64,000 bases of DNA from Lactarius indigo (Eukaryota; Basidiomycota; Agaricomycetes; Russulales; Russulaceae): positions 186,001 to 250,000 of the forward strand of contig JAFKAC010000009.1 in the NCBI GenBank assembly GCA_025766275.1, read 5' to 3'. The notes below the pieces were generated by a model. The model did no database searches. It was not told the DNA's origin and saw only the letters and a list, made by a program, of their open reading frames with translations. Positions 56,261 through 64,000 of this stretch are shown here, piece by piece; positions within the stretch are counted from its first letter, which is position 1, and each line of letters begins with the position of its first letter. The position numbers were made by a program, and so were the translations under genes.

Positions 56261-57137
56261 TAATGGTCGCAGATAACAACAACACATGTAACTTCTATAT
56301 AGCAAGCAAAACAAAGATCGTCATATGATAATGCAATTGTACCTATTACGTCGCTATCGGGTTCCATTCGTACAGTTACATGCCACGATTCTTGATGGGC
56401 CAACGACTAGTGTAAGTCCGATGGCGACGATGTCATATATGACTATTCGATTCGCTCATTCACGATCCCAATCTGGGGCCAATCGCTCGTGAACGCCGAA
56501 GCGGGTTCAAGCCCCCGTTTTTCCAGATCATTACCAACATCGCCGACGACGCTCATGAACTGAAAAACTTACAGTGGCTCTTCGAGAGCTCATATTATTG
56601 CCTTTTTGAAAAAACGATTCAAATTTTTCAGCATGCGAGGCTCAAAATAGAACACTTGAATGACGAGGCGCTCATTACCTTTGCCCGGTGCCCCCGAGGG
56701 GTCGCGCGATAGTCACGCACTCACCACTCTGACGTGGGCGTCACGAGCCCTACAGCACAATGGGTATCGCGGTGTGAGCGAATGGAGTCTCGGCGCGTGC
56801 CGAACCCCCATGTGTGAGAAAGAGGGGTTTTTCTTTTACCATCGATTTCATCTCTTCAGGAACCGCCACGGTACGATTGCGGGGGGGGGGTGTGGAAATT
56901 ACGTTGGACCTTGATGCTTCGGAATCAGTCCATCCATCAGGTATTCCGATTGCAGAACCGCCGCCGATGTTGTGACCACCTGACAGTTTGAGCATAGTTG
57001 CTAGTGTGGGAGTCTGTTTGTGTGCGGTGTCGCAACGCGGCTTGTCCGAGGCACTGTTGCGCCGCCATGGACGATATGGATAAAGACTTGCAAGAACCAC
57101 TCAAGGACCCCCCCTTATCCTATTTGTTCACTCCACC
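56261..57137. other. Intergenic between genes A and B
   Basis: No gene recognised. A short frame at 56660-56914 has no motif. The gene B promoter should lie at its right end. Confidence 0.55.
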
Positions 57138-58388
57138 ATGAGCTACTACCACCCCAATCAGTACGGCACTCAGCAGCAGACAGGTGCACAGAACGTACCC
57201 CAACAACAACAACAACAACGACAGTCCGTTTCCCAGACAAGATACCAGACTTCTACTTCACCACCACAAGTCCCGCCGAGGAGCGACTATCCAGAACAAA
57301 GTGGTACCCCGTCCCCGATTCCGCCCAACAACGAACTGACGTGTTGATTTCCAAAGTCACGGTATACCCGTCCTACAACACCGGAGCCCCCCAAGCTCAA
57401 CAAGGGTACCTCGATCCTTACGCCGGCTATGCGACCGCCACTGGGAACCCTGCGTTCCCAGAGCCGCATTCGTCTCCCACCAACGGCTCCCTCCAACGTA
57501 GCCCATCGGGGCAGTCGGCAACCACCCATTATCCCTCCGCCAGCAGTTCTGTCCAACGTACCCCCTCCGGACAGTCAGCAGGTCATTACTCTTCCGCCAG
57601 CGGCTCTATGCAACGCGGCCGCTCCGGACAATCATCAACGCTTTACGCTCCCTCTAACGGCTCTGTCCAACAACAAAGCCACATAGGACAGTCGGCGGTC
57701 AATTACCCTGCCGCCGGCAGTGCTGCCCAGCACAGCTACACTGGACAGTCGACAGCCTATTACCCTCCCACACAATCATATGACACGACCAATACCTCGT
57801 ATCCTGGGTCGCAGGTTGTTTCCCACGGCTACAGCATGAACGCCTCAGATGGTTCTCGCTCAAGCAATCAATTGTATCAACCCGCTGCTGCTCCCCTGAC
57901 GCGCGCTACTTCTCATTCTCAATACCGAGCAATTCAACCTCAAGAAGGCGGCGTAGCGTCTCAGTATCAGGACGCTTTTGAATACGACAACATGGACGAG
58001 CATCGGCCAAAGAGTCCTGGACGCGGGCCCGTACAAGGTCGTCGTGAGTAGTGATGTTTTAACTTTTTGGTGGTTTTCAGTTTCGAATGACCTTTTTTTT
58101 TTTTTTTTGTTAGAATATAACTGTAGGCTGCCAGAGTGCAACCGGCCCATGTTCTTTGATCGACAGTTCAATGAATTTTGGGAGTGGTGCAGTCCACAAC
58201 ATATATAGTACGTCATACGTCGCTGCTTTCCTTGTTCATACCATCCTTACATTATCCTTAGCGCGGGGCTGCAACGAAGAATAGAGAAGACCTGTAAACA
58301 TTGCGGGGTCTGGCCTCGCAAGTATGGCCACAAGTATTGTGGGGGACCTAGTTGCAACAAGCACGGTGTCCCGATTCCAAGTTACTAG
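57138..58388 (+). CDS. Cys/His-rich tandem family, gene B
   Basis: Exons 57138-57303, 57357-58043, 58114-58207, 58262-58388. Phases agree and give 357 aa. Starts MSYYHPNQYGTQQQ, including a run of six or more Gln. Exon 2 encodes about five imperfect 20-residue repeats (QRxxSGQSxxxYPSA type) and is rich in Ser, Gln, Tyr, Asn and Gly, like prion-type disordered proteins. The C-terminal domain reads CRLPECNRPMFFDRQ, EWCSPQHIY, CKHCGVWPRKYGHKYC, GPSC, aligning with genes A and C. The intron after HIY is phase 2 and at the same site as in A and C. The intron before the domain ends in a long T run next to its acceptor. Confidence 0.75.
57480..57775 (+). repeat. Coding minisatellite in gene B (about 57-60 bp period)
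   Basis: Five imperfect units, each containing GG(A/G)CAGTC or GGACAATC encoding SGQS or GQS, spaced 57-60 bp apart and always in frame. Units differ by substitutions, so they are not recent. Confidence 0.8.
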
Positions 58389-61300
58389 TACCAGTTCTCT
58401 CATATTGAATCGCCTTTTATGTCAACGCTTGTATGTAGTGGCCCTGTTTATGGCTGCAGTGGCTTTTGTAGCACATTGTCGTCTTTGTTCTTGCATCGGA
58501 CCAATGTTCTTTCTGGTCCCCAATAAAATTTATTGCAATGTGAAGATATTGTTGGCCATCATCGTTGAATCGTTTTCAGTCTTGGGCTGAGGTCGAGTGT
58601 TTCGAATGTCGGGTCAAGCCAGGCACGTCCCTTTTTTCGTTGTGTTGGGTTTGCTTCAAATCACATAAATACGGATAAACAACGGCCTACTTTGGATCTT
58701 CTTGGCCTTTGCCACGCGACGAGATATGACCTGACCGCCGTGTTGACCATTGAAGAAATAGTTCATCTCCGCAACGTCAACCGAAGGTGAGATTGTAACG
58801 TTGACAGTCCCACGGTTCAGGCTGTAAGTCGCGGATCTCCTGGGGGCAATCGTACGGATTTCCGACCATGATTCATTGCTAGGATCCCGGTCCTTGGTTT
58901 TAACTTCTTCACGTAGTTGGCTAAGGGGCGAATTTCCCGGTATGTGAACCCTTAGACCTCGTCGTCTCTTGGCCCGAATTTCTATGAATTGGACGCAGAT
59001 CTCATCGTATGAGATGTGTCGAAACCTCCGCGAGTCCAAGACGAGCGGTCCGACTCCTTGACTTGGTCGTCTTAAGAGGGTTCAGTGTCCAAACAGCGCG
59101 ATGCTAACCCCCCTCGTGCTTTTGCGGTGTTATCCGAGGAGTCCTAACTTACTATCCCAAATCTAGTCCGTGCAAAAAGTCACGTTTTTGCATAGCCACG
59201 TACCGTACCTGCAACAGACCTAGTATCTTTTGAAATTGGCAATCCACCGCATACCCGACTTTCCAGCAAAGCATCTTATCTGTTAGTTCCTTATCTTATC
59301 TTCCTGGGAGGAGCGTCACCTGTCTGCTATAGACGCTGAACATGCGTCAGTACGTCAGTTCCGCCGCAGTTCCGAATCGCGCTTACAGTCATCTTATACC
59401 AATTCTTACAGCCCTCTTCGTGTTTTTGATGCGACATCAATAGATGCCGCATTGCTGGACAGCTGACCGAACTAAGCGCCTTTCAGGCGCGCGAGGCGGG
59501 GTGCCAACTTGGATGCTAGTGGGATCCGGCGAAGAGCTATGATACGGTATTGCGCCTGTGCCCTCCAGGCGCCGCACCACCTCAACGTGTATTGAACCGC
59601 GCACATGCAAGGCCATCAATCGCGATTTACTCTCCGCTCTCTAGATCAGAAGGAGGCCACAGAGCGTCTTCGTCCACGGCCGTGGACTTCGGAGAGACCG
59701 ATGCGCCCATAGGCGTGGACATTTTCATTTTGTGCGGCAGAGATAGCCAGATCTCCTACTACGATATACAGGCCACAGGTGTCTGGGTGCCACAATGGGC
59801 ACTAGGATGCGCCTCGCTCATTCCTGATGTCGTACGGGTTGCGAGGCGACATTAAATTGTCTGCCCGGAAATTGCGTTCTCCGATTGTATCGAGGATGAT
59901 CGATCCCTTTCCAAGTCTTGCCTCCCTTCACTCGTTCCTTGGTTGTACTGGTGTATGGGGTGAGGCCCGCTACATACGATAATTTCTCTCGTTTCCGTGA
60001 CCCTCTTCCTTGTCGGAGTCCCATTGCGGAATCATTTCACCTTTCGTCCACCCTTTTTTGACTTCAACGGCAAGGGACAGCACTTGGAACACGAGTCCTG
60101 TCCTTTTGACTGTCTTGCGAGCCAAGAAGTTTCCCTTTGACAGGTGTCGTCGTAGCTTCAGTCGGGGTTTCGGGATCGCGATGCATGGCTGTCAGGACTT
60201 CTCTTGCTCACGGTTTGTACAATACAGAAAAAGCGCTCAACAACCTCAATAGATTGTAGCGTGCCTCCACTGTGGTACTGGTAGTGCCAAAAGTTTAGTT
60301 GAGCCCTTCGCGAGTGCCTGAGGCGGGTGCCCGAGGAGATGTGCCGGATTTCGTGGACTTCGCGGCATCATGCTGTGGTTGTATTACGGATCCTCGTGTT
60401 GTTACCTCCGTGAGCCGGTGAGAATTAAGCCCGCATGAAGGTGCCAGCGTCAGAGTTAGCTGTTGGCTCGAGCCCGGAACACATGGAATGCGCCTTTGTT
60501 CCGACCCAGCCCTCGTCATCAGGTCTTCCTACTATTTCGATACACCGGCTATGACTCAAGCCTCCATGCGTCCTCAGAAGTCCAAGACTATCCGATGAAA
60601 GCGAACCGAGTTCATGTCCCGGCGAGAGAAGATGCGGAATACTGTAACGCGACAGGTTTCCCACGCTGCTTTCGAGAAAAATACCCGCCGGCAGGTAATC
60701 CTCACATGCGGTACGCTCTTCCCTTTTCAGTGACGTATTTGTCGCAGAGAGGAAGATGTGATCAAGTGAGAGACACGGTTCTTCGTTGAGCGGCTGTGGA
60801 TATCATGATGTGGTGTACTTCTTCAGTAATGTCGGAGTTTTGACCCCTTTGTAATTTCCATCACCCAATGCGCCGAGTGCACACCCTCTGGCACGTCTGC
60901 TTATGCATGTCTCTGCTCAATTCCTCCTAAAAAGACGAAAGGCTATCCGATGTTCATGATGTCAGTGTACATCGATCGTGCGTCTCAACTTCTGCAGGCG
61001 TGGAGGCAAGCGAGGGTTATGTGAAAACCCCTGTCAAGGTCGTGCGTATACATGTCACGTTCCCAAGTGAAAGGCTTCGCATTCACATGTTCGCCGGTCA
61101 GCACCAAGTGCGTTACACTGTAAGGTTCAATGGATCTCGCGTGCTACAAGCAAGTTCCGCTTAGGAATTCACTATCTATCAAAACGCAAATGCTCCCGAC
61201 TGGGGCGCACTTCCAACACAGAATTCGTTCCCTGCAGAATACGAGTATGATTCTTTTTAAAATATGAATTACGGGCTCAAGGGAAATGCGGACTGTATCA

Positions 61301-61678
61301 TACGCCGATAGATCGGAGCTCGTGTGTTCCCCGATTGTCGCACAGTTGCGCAGTTGCCCCGTGGTGTCCGAGTCAGCGTCTACACGTTCAAGTGCCATCT
61401 GTCATGTGCCGACGCTTCTCCGAAACGCGTGTGAAATCCATGATTAGAGACAAAGTCGTGTGTGGTCAGTATTTCAAAACACGCTGATGCGGCGTTAACC
61501 AAAGGCCTGATTGGGAGAAACCTGGCTTCGATTTCCATCCGTTGTGTCCTGAGACGCCCCCCCGGAGGATGGCACGATAATGATGCATGGCTCTCGACTA
61601 ACGAATTTAAGCGATTAGTTTCCCGTGGCTGATTCCCCGGGAACTGCACACCCAAGCACAAGGACAACGCTACGGGAC
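58389..61678. other. 3.3-kb gap between genes B and C
   Basis: No gene is certain. A minus-strand frame at 59039-58656 (SYDEICVQFIEIRAKRRRG...) and a + strand frame at 60463-60789, with a possible intron near 60693-60730, are open but unrecognised. No Cys-domain copy was found here, so a lost fourth paralogue is not demonstrated. Confidence 0.4.
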
Positions 61679-62605
61679 ATGGCAAACTCACAAGACGGGT
61701 ATTACCACCAGCACCTAGCTCGCGGACATGACGGTGCCACACGACAAAGTACGGCGCGTGACGTTATGCATAGACTATCCCTTCGTTAACACCACCTCGT
61801 ACAGTGTACGCACCTTCGGTCCAAGGGGCGCGGGGTCAACCCTCCCAGCCGGGGGTAGAGAGTAATCTTGCGGGTCCAGGCATGGTCCGCACCCCATCCG
61901 TTTACTCTCCCCCTGGTCACTCTCCTCCGGGAGTTGTGACTTCCCCCCCGCCGCAGATAGGTGAGTACTTTCACTGCATGAGAAGTAGCATCGGGTCGCT
62001 TACCCACTATTGCATCGCTGCGCCATATCTTCAAGGTTACCAGCAGACAAATAGGCCCTATGTTGCACTATCGCCCAGTAACGGCGGCCGTGGCACCTCA
62101 CAACAGTCCGGTAACATGAGTTCAGTCCCTTCGAGTTCGGGTGCGCCTGGATTTTTCTAATCATTCTCTGCGCTCATCCGCATTTTCAGGGCAATATGCT
62201 CCGAATCCACCAGCTACCCATGTCCCTCCGATCACCTCAGCTTCACCGATGAGACAGCAGTGGTCAGAGGGAGGCTACCGCGCCTCAGGGGGCGGCGTAT
62301 CTCCCACTTACGTCACCGCGGAGCTCCAGCCTTCGCCGACCACCAGGACTAGTGGAGGTGAGCCTCTTCCCTTTTCATGTCCTCTAGCAGTTCAAAATAT
62401 GCACGCTAACTCGGTGCATCCGAAGGTCGTGCTCCCTCGCAATCTCACAGCTCCAATCCTACCCGGTATAATCTGCCTCGATGCAAAATGCCACACTGTG
62501 ATAAGCCAGCTATCTTCGACCAGCACATAAACGAGCAACGTGAGTATTGTGAAGAGCACATCAAGTATGTACCTTCTGTTCTCCAGTGAGAGTTCGTCGT
62601 TGAAT

Positions 62606-62643
<38 letters not shown>

Positions 62644-63148
62644 TAGGTGTGCGATCTCTGTTGGATACGCATCTTGCTGTTCGGTCTGCCGAAAAATGCC
62701 TGCTCGTCTTGACTCCGAGTTCTGCAGTGAATCATGCAGCAACTTGAATGTACGCCGTCGCGGTGCAGTGTCGCCTGGTACCCCTGGCTACCACCAGCCC
62801 GCTTTGCAATACGCCGGGCAGCAAATTGTGCCGCCCTCGTCGCACCCTTCCGTGGTCAGCCCCCCCGTCCACACCAATGCACGGCAGTCCGCTGTAAAAA
62901 CAGCGTCCTCAAACCTCTGCGAGAATTGCCAGTCATCTCGAGGGACGAGAAAGAAACCCTGTACCGGGGAGTGCGCCGCTGCAGGCAACTCGGTCCCTAA
63001 GACTCGGAGGTCTGACAAAAATGAGGTTCCTGATGGCCTAGGACCGACCTGTCAAGAGTGCCGTGGTTTCATGAAAGAAGCTCTCGGCCGTTACTGTAGC
63101 AAGGCATGCGAAGAGGCAAGCCGTAAGCCCCGCACATCGCGTCCTTAG
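61679..63148 (+). CDS. Cys/His-rich tandem family, gene C
   Basis: Exons 61679-61748, 61805-61960, 62036-62140, 62190-62357, 62426-62564, 62647-63148. All phases agree and give 379 aa. Starts MANSQDGYYHQH. The N-terminal 170 residues are Pro/Ser/Gln/Gly-rich. The domain reads CKMPHCDKPAIFDQHINEQ, EYCEEHIK, CCSVCRKMPARLDSEFCSESC. Unlike A and B it continues with two more Cys clusters (CENCQSSRG...CTGEC; CQECRGFMKEALGRYCSKAC) that resemble the second half of the domain, separated by Pro/Gln-rich linkers. The domain intron (62565-62646) is phase 2, at the shared site, and contains 36 consecutive T just before its acceptor. Confidence 0.75.
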
Positions 63149-64000
63149 TAGCACCCTCGACTCGGCCACTGAAACACGATTGTGGGACGAGATCACATGT
63201 TTTTCGACAAAGTCACTCACGTTTGTGTACAACCAACTACATTCCTCACATCTGTAACGCTGTCCATGCAAATGACTATTTAATACCATCTAATCCGAGT
63301 TCGCAGTCGCGATGACCCTGGTGCGAGTGATTCGATGATTGCCACGCCTCTTCTGAATGACCAAGATTACTCACGGAGGCAAACTCTATGTTCACGAAAG
63401 AGGTCATGTGGTGTGGGATAGGTTTGTCAGAAGAACAACGAAATTAATCCTTAACGTATGTCTCTCCACGAGCTACCCTGAGCTCGTGCCAGCCTTAATA
63501 TCCACGCGTGAGAAGGTTGTCAATGTGCAAAGCGCCACAAGCGTCATGCTCGATGACAGTAAATCATATCTCGGATTAACGGCATTGATAACTCGTGAAC
63601 AAAGAAGCTGCCAAACTTAAACGCGTACACCAGACTCTGTGTTTAGTCCGAGGAAAGAGGCCAGACCTAACATAAACGACGTCGAAAACGGTGTCAGCTG
63701 GTCCGCCGCATGGCAGTTACTATATCTCTGTCATGCCAAGGTTGTTCCTCGATGACTTAAATCCGCAGCCCGATTGATTTGGAAGAGGATGCTCTGTGCG
63801 GAGTGAACGAGCCCAACTAGCAGCAAGGAGCGAGAACTAGCCGGCCACAACTCGAGGCCAGAGGTGTAATAACGGATCACTGAGTAGAATTTATGTTAAG
63901 GTGTATAGCATTTCAAGTACGGAGATAGATATGAGAGACGTCTCATTATTCTGGGATAGCGCAGCGCCGGCTGCTGTATGGCTCAATGTGGGAAGATCAT
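63149..64000. other. Downstream of gene C, nothing recognised
   Basis: Frames at 63289-63038 (-) and 63357-63620 (+) have no recognisable motif. Confidence 0.55.

Noticed and set aside
56455..56525. tRNA-like GGTTCAAGCC segment
   Set aside because: No acceptor or anticodon stem could be paired around it.
57500..57770. Possible CRISPR-like regular array
   Set aside because: The regular spacing is a coding repeat in frame, with variable units and no spacers; eukaryotic context.
58389..61678. A fourth Cys-domain paralogue between genes B and C
   Set aside because: No C-x4-C / YC-x3-H / C-x2-C series was found on the + strand there; frames at 60463-60789 do not align with the family.

Overview
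The window looks like part of a basidiomycete (Agaricomycete, mushroom-type) nuclear genome. Genes carry many short GT-AG introns (about 45-75 bp). Several families are typical of Agaricomycetes: a DUF6535 membrane protein, a secreted 'macrofage activating glycoprotein'-like protein, and an expanded unknown family with conserved exon blocks. The left third is packed with chromodomain-type Ty3/gypsy LTR retrotransposons.

Region 1 (1-23194) is one nested stack of four Ty3/gypsy chromovirus copies, here called E1-E4. E1 (+, cut by the window edge) abuts E2 (+), and E2 abuts E3 (-). E3 is old: its pol is riddled with stop codons but stays in frame. E4 (-, 13104-20908) is young. Its two 548-bp LTRs differ at one base, it is flanked by a TGCCT duplication, and it sits inside the E3 gag gene. 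Removing E4 plus one TGCCT restores the E3 gag frame exactly. Four features stand out: self-priming primer-binding sites (Tf1/sushi type), -1 frameshift heptamers between gag and pol, gag genes that appear to start on GTG, and an extra domain or ORF after the chromodomain.

Region 2 (23195-34154) is mostly non-coding, with decayed tandem repeats. It holds a 6-exon gene of an Agaricomycete-expanded family (27934-29483), a type I metacaspase pseudogene that has lost its catalytic-cysteine block (29717-about 31990), and two copies of a roughly 100-bp foldback element.

Region 3 (34155-45171) holds a secreted S53 (sedolisin) peptidase whose fourth intron carries a 2.36-kb transposon, a DUF6535 protein (-), the secreted glycoprotein (-), and a divergently transcribed NHP6-like HMG-box gene (+).

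Region 4 (46182-49552) is a structurally complete pogo/Tc1-mariner element with 24-bp perfect terminal inverted repeats, TA flanks and an intact two-exon DD35D transposase.

Region 5 (49784-53796) has two nucleic-acid maintenance genes in tandem: ribonuclease H1, then ORC1 (BAH + AAA+).

Region 6 (55038-63148) contains three paralogous genes on the + strand. Each has a Gln/Ser/Pro/Tyr-rich low-complexity N-terminus and a cysteine/histidine-rich (probably zinc-binding) C-terminal domain, split by a phase-2 intron at the same site in all three. This tandem family is the best candidate for an undescribed protein system; the retroelement features are the best candidate for undescribed mobile-element biology. 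Exon structures come from reading frames and splice signals by eye, not from transcript data.
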